The position numbers were made by a program, and so were the translations under genes. The notes under the pieces were generated by a model. The model saw nothing but the letters and a program-made list of their open reading frames with translations, did not search any database and was not told the DNA's origin. This document shows, one piece after another, positions 51,480-62,500 of a stretch of DNA of 64,000 bases. Within the stretch, counting starts at the first letter, position 1; each line of letters begins with the position of its first letter. Source of the DNA: Monarcha castaneiventris obscurior (lineage: Eukaryota; Chordata; Aves; Passeriformes; Monarchidae); contig JAMPIT010000884.1 in assembly GCA_026261815.1 (NCBI GenBank), positions 14,397,001-14,461,000 of the forward strand, read 5' to 3'.

Positions 51480-53545
51480 AGTCAGCTCAGCCTGAAGAGC
51501 AAGACTCTCTTAGTGCTTCTTCTCCATCCTCTAACTGAGAGCTGATTGTTAAGAGAATGTTCGAGGGCCAGTGTTTAAAACCAGGCAATGAGCTCAACCC
51601 GGTACCTCAGCCACCTAGCAGCATTGCTCAGGACCAGAGCAAAATCATCCTCATCAAGACACAAAATCCTTTTAGCACGTCTGCTTTTCAGATGTGTGTA
51701 TTCAGGGTTTGTTTCAGATGTATTTGTTCAGAGTTTGTTTATTCTTATCTTTAAACCAAAGTTTTGCACAGATTTCACTGATTTTTTAAATATGCATTTC
51801 AACAGCACCCACAGATCTTGTTCTGCTCTGTGTCAAAGATGTGCTGTTCAGCTAGCTGTACAGAGTAATCCTCTGTTAATTTGGACCTCAACCCCCCTAA
51901 AACTCGAGGACTTCAGGTTCCCCCTCCCCCCCCCCAAAAAAAAAAGCAAAATAATTAAGGTCTAAAAGTGTTCTTGCCTGTTTGCTGTTATTGATAAAAT
52001 GATCTGGCTGGTTGTGAGAGACAAAAACTGAGACAGGTAACACACTCCGGACAGTAAACTCAAAATAAACTCATGTTCTGAAACATGAACTTTAATAACA
52101 ATTTTAGACACATTGTTATGAGTCCCAGTATACATCTCCTGTAAATCAGTGATGGAAACAGTGGGATGAAACAAAGAAGAATCAGCCACAGACACTTTTT
52201 GTTCTTTTGAAGGAGCAGATGTAAACATCAGGAAAATTTTGAATATTTTTCCCCATAGACTTCTAGACTCACTGCTGCTAAGTAACACTGGAGGATCAGA
52301 ACCCTGTGAATTGCAAAGTGTCTTGAAACTGTGCAATCTTCAGAGAATAGAGAGCACCCCTCCATCTTGCACAATTAGATGTTCACCCTCATAGATGTTC
52401 TCCACGTATTTCTCTGTAAATAACACAGGGATGCTGCCAGGGTGGGTGGCTGCTGAAAAAAGGCTCTTCCCCTTGAGAAGCAGGGCTTTCAGACCAGTGG
52501 AAACGAAGTATTAGCTCATGTGACACTCCCTGGAGTGGCCTGATTTAAATAACTATACTTTATTCATAATGAGCGGAATGCACCGATTTGCTCTCCCTTT
52601 TCCCTCTCCTCCTTTTCATTGCCCTTTTAAGGTGCAGAAGGTCGTTTTAATTCCACTCAGAATTACTTCTCTAAAAATGTTGGTAATTCTGACAAAAGCA
52701 TCACACTTTACTGTAAAGGCACCCAGTGAGCAACTCTATGAAGGTTACAGGAGAGCACCAGCTATAGCTCTGTTGTTTTCATTTGCATACAAATTGTCAG
52801 CCAGAAGCAAACATTTTCATACACTGAGTTATATAAAACCTGCTTTTTTGGACTGAATTTTAATTTTATTTTTATCCACAAGAATTCCTAAAGAAGTAAC
52901 TGTTTTGTTTTAGGTCTTTTTAAAAGCTAGATATCTAAACTCAGGGTAAATTTTCCAAATGACAGATATTTTGAAATTGTTTTATAAGTTCCTTATAATG
53001 TAGAATCTGGGGTCTGGCAATCAGAGATTTAGACTCCCTTATTGCAGGTGGTCTAGAAATGAAGACATGCTTGTGATCACAATTGCAAAAACATATTTAT
53101 GAGGAGAGAAGAACCAGACAGACATGAAGACAGCAGGTGGGAAAGTGAGGAAAAAGCATAAGAAGTGGGGTGGGTTTTTTGCATAACAGAATCTTTATCA
53201 CCTGTGCTGAAACTGTCAAATGATAAAGTAGCCAGTGGAGATTTTAGAGATACTGAAGGAGGTTAAGATTTTACCTGGGAGCTTAACAGATACATCTGTG
53301 AAGCTGCTTCTGTTTCTTCCAGACTGCAGAGGAGACACTACAAGCTGAATTACTTCCACTCCTATCTGTGAGCTTCACTTGAATATCCCTAGCAGTGAGA
53401 AGCAAACATTAATAGCAATTGATATGAAATAGCAGAAGGCACAGAACAACCTGAGTTCATCCCTCCCCAATGCGTTGTTATACTTCCAAGAACGTCTCAC
53501 AAAAGCTCTCCTGCTCCCCATGAGATAACAGGAAATGGGATGTGC
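51480..53545. other. Non-coding sequence between CpG patch and hairpin
   Basis: Contains the C10/A10 junction. The open frames at 51588-51965 and 51962-52336 have no recognisable domain. No repeat family recognised. Confidence 0.5.
51920..51945 (+). repeat. Adjacent C-rich and A-rich homopolymer runs
   Basis: Seen: five C, one T, ten C, then ten A. Such a junction is error-prone in sequencing and replication. It is not part of a recognisable element. Confidence 0.9.
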
Positions 53546-53547
53546 CT

Positions 53548-53597
53548 GTTGGAAGTCCATCACCACCTGACACCCATTGTGGTGATGGACTTCCAAC
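53548..53597. repeat. Perfect 19-bp inverted repeat with 12-nt loop
   Basis: Seen: GTTGGAAGTCCATCACCAC at 53548-53566 and its exact reverse complement at 53579-53597, separated by CTGACACCCATT. The next outer and inner base pairs do not match, so the stem is exactly 19 bp. The flanks show no related repeat. A transcript would fold into a strong short hairpin. Typical animal pre-miRNA stems are longer and imperfect, so microRNA origin is not favoured. A local fold-back template-switch mutation would explain a perfect short stem. Confidence 0.9.
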
Positions 53598-54379
53598 TCA
53601 CCTGGGGCAGCTGACACTTTTAGGGGATCAGTAACACCTTTTTACTGGGTAAAGTGGCAGACTAAGGCTCCTGCCAAAGCTGGAAACTGAGAGATTGGAC
53701 CTGGGGATGCAGGCATTAGACATAAGGGTCTTGTGCTGGGAGGCTGTTATAAGGTTGTATGTTGACTATGTATTGTGCAAGGTAATGGCATTTTGCTACT
53801 GCTATTCTTCCCCAATAAAAGTTAAAGGAACAAAACCCAAACTATAGTATTATACGAATTACTTTCCAAATATTTATTGGCATTTAACCTGTGACAAATG
53901 GTCAGCAAAGTTTAATGTTGTATTGCCTTCTTTTAGCTGGAATTCTAATAAAAATATCAGTGAAATACTAATTCAAGTGGTTTTAAAAGCTTGCAGCATT
54001 TTGACATTGTACATTTTATTTTCTTTGCTCTTGGACTGTGAAAGATTAGGCACATCTGCATTAAACAGATAAAAGTTTGCTTGGAGAGATTTTATTGTGG
54101 TTCTTTTTCCTATTTGTTCTTCCTGGGGACCACATTCTCAGCTGGCATAAATTGGCAGAGCTCTCTGCTTATGGAGCAGAGCTGTCCTGGTCTACAAAGA
54201 TTCAAAATAAGGGCTAGAAATCTGATAGCTGCCAAAAACCTGGATCTGTTGGATCTTTCTCAGCAAAGAATGTGTATATGCACACTCATTTTCTCCTTTT
54301 TTCACTCTTTGAGGTTACCAGGTTATTTCAACTCGACTGTTGCTGCTATAAACTCACCTAATTAACTGATTTATTTTAT

Positions 54380-54790
54380 GATGTTTTTAAAGTTTGTCCC
54401 ACTTGCTCACAATGCTGCCAAAGACTTTCCTTTTAGTGTGGCAGGCTGACTTCAGTGTCTATCCAAACAGGCCAGGGATGATTCGATTTAAAGAATAAAC
54501 TTTTTCAATGTTTGATGGGCTATGGAGCTCAGCTGTTGCAGGTAACTGTTTCAAATGAGTGTGTCTGTGCACTTGTAAAATCCAGGATCTTATTTACAGC
54601 AACATGTAACCTGAACGTGCTCATGGGCTGACCATGACAGCATTTAGAATTTGGCAGAAACCAGTCATTAAGATGGACTTGACTGATTAAGATTGCTCTG
54701 AAAAGCTTCTTTAACCCAAACATTGTCAGCTCTGAGCTAGGCCCCAGCAGAAATGTCATTTTTAGGATCACATAATTGGCTGATCTAGTT
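54380..54790. promoter_or_regulatory. Possible conserved non-coding regulatory block
   Basis: Seen: GATGATTCGATTTAAAGAAT (54477-54496), AGCTCAGCTGTTGCAGG with an E-box CAGCTG, ACTTGACTGATTAAG and GGGCTGACCATGACAGC (nuclear-receptor-like TGACC). No repeat similarity and many stops in all frames. A texture-based guess. Confidence 0.2.
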
Positions 54791-54799
54791 TTTTAAAAG

Positions 54800-57595
54800 G
54801 GTGTACCACGTAGATTTCACTTTGTGGATGATGCTTCCCTGCGGCTTTGAGTGGGATCCATTTAACCAGTAAAAGTATCAGTTGCTGACATCTAGATCTG
54901 ATATAAACACTTAGGTTCCTTTTATATTCACTGGAGTGATTTGAGGATGCAAAGATTGGAAATGTCTAAAATAGGTCAGATGAGTTATGAGCAAAATTTG
55001 CCTATTCTTCTTTATTGAGTAGAAAGGGCAGTGAGGATGCCCAGCTGAGGTAAAAATTTATGCTGTGGCCATCTAAGTCTACATGAGGGGAATCTCACAC
55101 TCACTGTCTTAAATAAACTCATCAAAATAACATTGCAGGAGTGTCCTTAACACTGAGTGTGAGCAAACGCGCAGCTCTGAACAGCATCTGTGTTTGCTCA
55201 ACTTTTCATTTCAATTTGAGCACTCCAGTACATCATCAGTTGAACAAAATAAAAGATTGGCTCTGCAAAGAAGTGTACTTCATGGAAACATGCAAGGATT
55301 CTTGAAAAACAGAAATCTTGACTGATGAAATGAAAAAATTCATTGCATTTAGGTTACTATTCTTGAAGCATCTTATGAAAGGAAGAGGCCTTTTTTTGGT
55401 AAATGTTAGAGGGACTGGAAGGAAACACATCCACTGTATTCACATGATGTGACAAACTGTGTGGACCTACATTTTCAATCCCATTTTAAAAACCTGGGAG
55501 AGAGGTCCTGTGGAGCTATGAACAGGCTCATGAGTGAAGTACCAAATTGCAAAGAAAAAGTATCTCTGAGTGGCATTGACCCCATTCTCTGACCTGGCCA
55601 CTTCTACCTACATGAGCTAGAAGCTGCTACAAAATCAGAAAGGCCACAGTCAGGCCAGCTGTTGTGCAAGGAGGGATTGAAATTCCAATCTCTTGACTGG
55701 GACACAACTCTCCAAGAGAACTCTTGGTACGTAAACACCAGCACATGAAAAGTGTGACACAAATACCTGTCTCACAGAGTAAAAAGGCATGTTATTTGAC
55801 TCTGAAGTGAATTCCTAGCCATGGAGATGGGAAGGGAGAGGGGAGAAGAAGGTCACTATGTAGTAAAAGACAAACATATCTGATGCATGCAATCAAGCAG
55901 GGCCCGTAAATTAATTTTCAGCTCTAAAAATTGACTATCTCCTGGGGAAATTCTATTATCGAAAAACAAGATATATTCCAATTAGGAGAGAGGTCATATA
56001 GAGGGCAGGATAGAAAAGAGAAAAGGAAGAAGACAAAAAAAACTTTACATATTAGAGCTCTAAAGGTATGACTGTCACTAAATGGGACAAAGGGGAGGAG
56101 GCTGTTAAGAACCTTAATTTGAAATGCCCTTGATTTCTGTCATTTTAAGTTAAAGCCTGCATATTTTAACACAGTGGTGCCTTGCAGTATTCTGGCACAT
56201 TGTGTGTACTGCTACCTGCTGTGGATCTGGACCTTGGATCACTGCTCTGTCTCTCAGCATGACATGAAACACTAAGGGGTACATTTTCAAAGCAATAAGT
56301 GGGGATTTCACTGCATGATTCCCACTGAAGTCAATGTAAGATATGTAGCTGAAGCCCTGTGCAATGATTTGAATACTTCCCATATAGCTTCTTAGAATTG
56401 CCAAAAAAACCCATTTCCGGTACTAGAATTTTCCAGGGACTACTATTTGGCTTCGAACTTTTGCTTTGTAAATTTTGGGCTTTGATAGGTTTTTGGAAGC
56501 AACCAAATATCATTACAATCTGTTATCTATACATGTTGTCAGCTGATCAGCTCATTATGAAATCTGCTAATTGTTAGTGGAGACCATAGGTATCCATAGA
56601 ACACTTCACTCCTTTGCTTAACAAAATCTATACAAACAATGCACATTTTGCCTGTCAAGTTCGTTTTGCAAGATTTTGTAGTATTATGGGTCACAGAATA
56701 GTACTAAAAAATTTTGTGCTAATCTGAGACTTGCTAAACTTCTGCAAAGAGGAATTATTATCTATCATGCAGCCCCTACTTCCACCCCAGAATGCATCTT
56801 TTCAGTTTTTCAGAACTGATTTTTTTCCCCATAGAAAATCAGATATTTTGAAATAAATAAATTTTATATTTCAGCAAAAATAAATTAAAATTCAGTCTAT
56901 CAACTAAGTGAGAAGCTGTCATCAGCTCTGAGTAATGGTAAAAATATTGAGCAGGTAAGGGCAAAGCAGGAGGCTGAGGGTTTGCACAGCCAGGTAAATA
57001 ATTTCTATGTATCTCACTGATGCAAAATTAAAGATCTTAATATGTATAGCTAAAGAGAACTACAGGATCACTGGAGCAGGCTCCACAGAGAGCTGGTACA
57101 TGGAGTGAACATTAATGTAAACCTTAATTTTTACACAGAAAATAATAAAATTACTATCTGTATTGGATATAGGTAACATGCTGAGTGAGCTGGGAAACTT
57201 CCTTCCCTTTAGACTGGAACACAAGAGCAACGTGGCTTTTAGACAGAAGTGGGAAGCCTTTCCTACCAGTGCAGTGCTGTAGACAAGGTCGTGGCTGAAG
57301 GCAGGACTGCTGTGGCTTATGTTGTTTGTTCTGCCTTAAGATGGTTTAATTTCCTGCTTTCACTGCTGGGCCCAGCTTAATAACAAGAGCAAGACACTAG
57401 AGAATGTTGATGACAATTTTGGGAGACATGAGCAGTATGGATCAACATTAGAACCACATCTAGAACAACAACAAAAAAAAGAGCAAGTGGAAGTACGAGG
57501 CTTTTAGAAGCCAAAAGAACCCCATTTGTTCTGTATTCTCTGCACTGAACATGACAAAGAGAAGGAAGAGTGACTGTGAGCCACAGATATGAGGC
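54800..57595. other. AT-rich sequence, no gene seen
   Basis: A repeat-like word CCCACTGAAGTCAATGTAAG at 56320 suggests an old repeat remnant. Otherwise unique and stop-rich in all frames. Confidence 0.5.
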
Positions 57596-57599
57596 AGCA

Positions 57600-57810
57600 A
57601 CAAGACAGGGAAATACAGGCATTTGAGCTGGAAAGGTGATTAATGATACCATGCAAGTGTACAACACCTGGTGAGACCTGAAATGCTGTGTATAATTCAG
57701 GTCATCCTGGTACAAGAAATATGAATGCAAATGGGAGCTGATATAACAAAGTACCAGTAGGTTGGTCAGGAGAAGGGAGACCCTACCTCATAAGAGAAAA
57801 TTAAAAATGC
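57600..57810 (+). mobile_element. Degenerate CR1 LINE fragment (ORF2 3' part/3' UTR region)
   Basis: Seen: ACACCTGGTGAGACCTGAAA, then a GTCATCCTGGTACAAGAAA word and GGGAGCTG, in the order found upstream of the 3' UTR in bird CR1 elements (consensus-like GTGAGACCT...CTGGTACAAGAA...GAGCTG). Divergence is high and the 3' terminus cannot be placed. Similarity may continue weakly past 57810 but I cannot support it. Non-functional. Confidence 0.7.
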
Positions 57811-57916
57811 TCTAAGAAGCTGTGTGTCTGTGCTCCAAGCTGCTCTGCAGCACAGCAGCCACAACTTAGGACAGTGCTGGAAGCAAGCCAACATGTCCTA
57901 AGGCCATGAGGGTGGG

Positions 57917-57939
57917 TATGATAGGCTGAGCCTATCATA
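57917..57939. repeat. 11-bp inverted repeat with 1-nt centre
   Basis: Seen: TATGATAGGCT, a single G, then AGCCTATCATA, an exact inverted copy. It lies about 100 bases after the degenerate CR1 fragment. No function is apparent. Confidence 0.7.
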
Positions 57940-58934
57940 GTAGCTGGATAGTTTTCAATTAGCTTGATAAGTGAAAACAGAAGTTCCCCAAAATCTTGAA
58001 CTTTGCTTGTCTAACACTATGGGTAAAGGATTTGAATATTTTTATAGATATAATGAAAGGATGAATATCAAAGAGCTAGAGGAGCTAAAGTTCTTGAGAT
58101 TCAGAGTATTCTGGTGAGAGGTAAAAAAAAAAAAAAAAGTTACTATCTGCCCCAAGAAAACCTTCAGCTGAAAAATTACAAGAATGTTTCTAAACACTGG
58201 AAGGAGTTGTTGAAACAATTTCCAGTAAAAGTAGTGCAACTAGCTTGACAAGCTTAAGAAATTGAGTCTCTAATCCCAAAAGACTTTGTGATGCATCTGA
58301 AAAAGATTTTAAAAACACATACCTGGAGAACAAGGCAGTCCTACACAGGTGTGAAAAGCCAAAAATATTTTCCTCCAATTTAAATAAATTTTACTTTACA
58401 TAAACCTTATGTTTTGTTAAAATCAATCTAACAAACAAGCAACCTACGAAAAGTGGAAATCCTTTTTAGTTTTATCTCTTAAGTGAAAGTGACTGATGGG
58501 CAGTTTGTTTTCAGCAAATCAGCATTTGAACAGTGGAAGGTATTCCACCGGAGAGGGTTGACAAACTCTGGTTTCCTGGCAGTAGATGTAATGCTAATTC
58601 CTACAGCTATTTTGAAATAAATATGCTGAAGGGAGTAATGGGAAAAAGCAGCAGTGTGCAGCAGATACTAAGTCTACCCTTGCAGTCACTGCAGCAAAGA
58701 AAAATCTTGTAAGGAGGGTCAATTCTTTCACGTTGCAATTGTGAAACAGTCTGTTACCCTTATTCAGGGAAGGAAGGGATGATCCCTGATCAATGCACAG
58801 AATAAGGGTCAGATTCAGCAGCGGCAGAAGGCAGACACCTTAGTCACTCTTCTATGTATCTGGCTGGCAGGACCTGTCCCATTACTCATTTTCTGAGCAC
58901 TCCTGCTAGATTGGCTCCATTCTTCTGTTAAATG

Positions 58935-58985
58935 GGTTCACTGATTAGAGCATTCATATGGGAAATGTGGGTTCAATTCTTTTCT
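58935..58985 (+). repeat. tRNA-like SINE arm (decayed A box, intact B box)
   Basis: Seen: GGGTTCACTGATTAGAGCAT at 58935 resembles a tRNA-derived promoter start, and GGTTCAATTCT at about 58970-58980 fits the B-box consensus GGTTCRANNCY exactly. The spacing between the boxes suits a polymerase III type 2 promoter. The sequence does not fold as a tRNA, and the acceptor and anticodon arms are missing. Inference: the head of an old tRNA-derived repeat, not a tRNA gene. Confidence 0.45.
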
Positions 58986-59191
58986 CTCGCCGAGCATAAA
59001 CAAGCCTGCATCTTCCAGGGGAAAACTCCAACCATTATGCTAACAGGTATTCGGGAATTATGATCTTGCTCAGTCCTTCTTGTTGAAGCTTTGTATGGAA
59101 TAATAAACATACATTAGACCAAGGAGGAAAACGATCCATGAGTAAGACTTTGTAGCCAATGGGGAGCAGACGTGCACCAGTCTACGTGCAA

Positions 59192-59207
59192 CTACACACG
59201 TGTGTAG
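59192..59207. repeat. Perfect 16-bp palindrome with CACGTG core
   Basis: Seen: CTACACACGTGTGTAG equals its own reverse complement. The centre CACGTG is the E-box bound by MYC/MAX-, USF- and CLOCK-type bHLH factors. Another inverted word (CTACGTGCA, 59183-59191) lies just upstream. Functional binding is inference only. Confidence 0.6.
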
Positions 59208-59469
59208 GTCTGTAGTCACACTGTGGTAAGTATTTCCTGGGGCAGGGAGTAGCCCTTGGGTTTCTCCACCTCCCAACAGGTCCCACTGCCAGTAGAGAAC
59301 AGAGTGGTGCCAATCCTTGTGTTTTCCGTGCCCCCCACCTTTCTGTTCCCTTTAGTTCTTATTCATGACAGGCTGAGTGGGATGGATGGGCCAGTGAGGG
59401 ATTCACCCAGCAACACGTCTGGCTGGCAGGTTCATGGAGAGCCACAAGTTCACACTCTTTTTTTACAAA

Positions 59470-59520
59470 GCAGAAATGAAAACCCAGATCTTTCACTTCC
59501 CAGGATAAGCCCTCTGGGAA
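59470..59520 (-). repeat. Opposed, more decayed tRNA-like repeat arm
   Basis: Seen on the plus strand: AAATGAAAACCCAGATCTTT and CACTTCCCAGGATAAGCCCT. Its reverse complement aligns by eye with the plus-strand arm at 58935-58985 (AGGGCTTATCCTGGGAAGTG followed by a degenerate GGGTTTTCATTTC in place of the B box). The two arms face each other across about 490 bases. Confidence 0.35.
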
Positions 59521-59529
59521 TTTGTCAAT

Positions 59530-62500
59530 GTGATGGAAAGAAAGAGGCAGAAGTGGTTTTTTCCTTCACCATACGTTGTGAGGTGGGATGGACGTGGGTA
59601 TCAAACTCTCCAAGACTCAGGGTTGGTCAAGGCATGGCAGAGGATCAGGGTTTGATGCTTCTATATCCACTGCTGTTTGAAGAGGTTACTTTGGATGACC
59701 CAGCTTTCTTTACACTTATATTGGCTTTTCTGGACCTAAGTTTTAGGACCCAATTGCCCTCATCTTAAGCAGCCTGCAGGCCAGTTGGGGTTGTACATTC
59801 CAGCAGAAGGTGTCTGAGGCTGAAGGTGCTGGAAACAACAAGCCTTGTAATCTCTTGTGAATTTAGCTCTTAATGAGGGCTGTAGATCTAGTCCTAGGCA
59901 CATATCCCATTTTGAAAATGTTCTAAGAGATTGAATAATAAGTCAGTAGTTATCAGTTAATTACCGAATTGTGAAAAATGTCAGAGCAGATGAAGAAATA
60001 CTCACACAAAACCAATGTATTCATCTCAACAGCTACATTTGCCTGATAATGCGGTTCAAAATTATTTATTTAAGCTCATATTTGCACTGCAGAGCAATAA
60101 TAAATGTTGTGAAGTATTTTTTCATAAAGAATCAATCTCGTTACATTTTGCAAAAAGTCAAGAAGTTGCAATAATGTGAGGCCTTCCAAAATATTGTAGC
60201 TGCTATTAAATATTTGCTGAGAAATGGTAAAGAAACCATTGTTTTTTATGTCAGTTTTATGGGATATGTGGATAGGTAAGATGCAACTTAGTGAGCTTTT
60301 ACTGTATTGCTTACTGATTCCAGGCATATAATTCACAGGATTCGAGGATGGATTTGCATATGTTTGTCTTATAACATAAACTGAACAGAGATTTCTTGTA
60401 GATATCAAACAAAACCTGCTTGAAATATATTCCTATGGCTGCCAAAAGGGGGTTTGTAATGTGCTGCTAGATTAAACTTGTCAGTGGTAAACAAAATTCA
60501 AGAAAACCCCAATGAATATGCAGAAAAGAGATTTGAAGGTGCACTCTCTCGGTTACAATTACATTTTACTGCTTTGTGGACTTGCTGATGGATATTTTCT
60601 CAGCAGCTGGTTCAGGGAGACCTGCCCTGATGATCCTCTCTGGCTTGCAGTGTGACCAAACACTTTATCACATCAGGACAGATGGCCTGAGATGTGAACT
60701 TGTCAACAGGAAGAAAATGCAGGAGGACAGTGTATCTCTGCTGTGGCAATACTGCAGCAAGAATATTTGACAATGGGCAGAGAATCTTTTCCCACCTCAG
60801 CTTTGTAAGGCATAGCTGTTAGCCATCTCTCCATGACATGTTATGTTCTGGCACAGAGACAATAACAGGTAAGGCTTCAAAGAGGTGTGATTTCATTCAC
60901 TGAATTTAAAGAAGCGAGGAGAGAAAGCCCTCAGATTGGAAAGAGGAAAAATGAGCAGCAGTTAACTGTGATGTTAGGATTTCTTTATGCAGTGAGGTAA
61001 GAGGCTGGAGTTACCCACAAATCACACCACTTTGAGAAACATGGGATTTGTCATCACTGATCAGACGAGTACTCTAACTTCTGCCTCCAGCTGTGACCAA
61101 TACCTGATGCTGGGATAAAAAAGCCCCTCAATACATTTAACTCAACTGAGTAGAGGGAAACAATTGAACCTGGCTCTTACAGCCCAGAGTGTGGAGCCAG
61201 AATTCCCTTATTTATCTACACTGCCAGAGTTACACTGGCTGAGTGCAATATGACATTTTTTCATATCCAACCCTTCCTGTTGAAGTCGGTGGGAATGTTG
61301 AGTGCACATGAACTGCAATGATCATAAAATTAGTCAGACTTATTAAAAATCCACTCACAACATTTAAAACTCCATGACCATCTGTTGAAATGCATTCCAC
61401 ATGCCAGCTAGGGAAAACTGAATTAAAAAACCCCAAACTAAAATCAAAACCAAAAATCCAGTCCTTAGTAATTCCAGCAGGAGAAGTGAAATTTTAAGCT
61501 TAGCCACAGCTGCAGGAGGTACGGATGGCAAGTGGGATGAAAGAGGAGAGAGCAGGAGACACAAGAATATCTAATGCCTAAGTATCATTTCAAAGAACAT
61601 TTCTTTCAGCAACAGGTCAGCATAAATAGCCTCTGAATCATCCTTCATCCCATCATTACCAAACCCTGTCCCTCCTAACTGCTCATGCAACTGTTTGGGT
61701 TTGGTTTTGAGTTATTTAAAGGCTGAAGAATCCTCTGACCCCATTCAGAAGTATCCCCAGAAACATGGCATAGAAGGGAAAGCATGGGGGAGAGACCAAA
61801 TGGCCTGAGGGCCTGTGAGGTTTTTGTGACCTTGATCTCTCTGAGGAGTTTAAGAATTCACACCCTCATCATGCTTAGGAATGGTCAAACTGTAGCTGAG
61901 AGTTTGCATTTATTTTTGGTTGTTTAGCTGTGTGGACTGTGTGGACAAACGGGAGCCTCTGCTGTGCTCCCATTCCAGTCATGGCAAAGCTGTTCTGTGC
62001 TTCCTCTGTAGCAAAGGGTCAGCTTCAGTTTGGAGTGTCAGAGGCCTCTTTCCTCAATGTGGGTGCCAATCAGCTTTTCTATTAGTTGTTTATATCTCTA
62101 TATTACTTGTTTATGTTGCTGCATTATTTTTTTTTCTGTCATGCGTAATTATTTGATTTAATCTCTTTAGCAAATAATTCTTTTTAATAAAATATGGAAC
62201 AAAAAGACCTTAGCTATGTGGCTTTGGGAGGCCAGCTCTATGAATGTGCTACCAGGTGTGTTAGAATCTGGGATACTTTTGTTTCCTGAGGTGATTCCTG
62301 CAAAAAGAAATGTGCTTATCACCTGAAGGCTTCTAAATAAACCAATACAAGGAATCACATATACCAGCAAGGTGAATTGATTATCCTCATCCATAAGAAT
62401 AAATTTTTTGTTCTCCTTACCATAACATCTAAGCTCCACAGACACAGAGTACAGGAATTTCCTTTAGGACAATTTAAAAGTGTTATACATTAAAACGTAG

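Noticed and set aside
53548..53597. microRNA precursor
   Set aside because: The 19-bp perfect stem is too short and lacks the mismatches and flanking lower stem typical of animal pre-miRNAs.
58935..58985. tRNA gene
   Set aside because: Only the internal promoter boxes resemble a tRNA. The acceptor, D, anticodon and T arms cannot be paired.
59256..59768. 170-codon plus-strand open frame
   Set aside because: It begins at TTG, overlaps the tRNA-like repeat arm at 59470-59520, and has no domain or coding-like composition.
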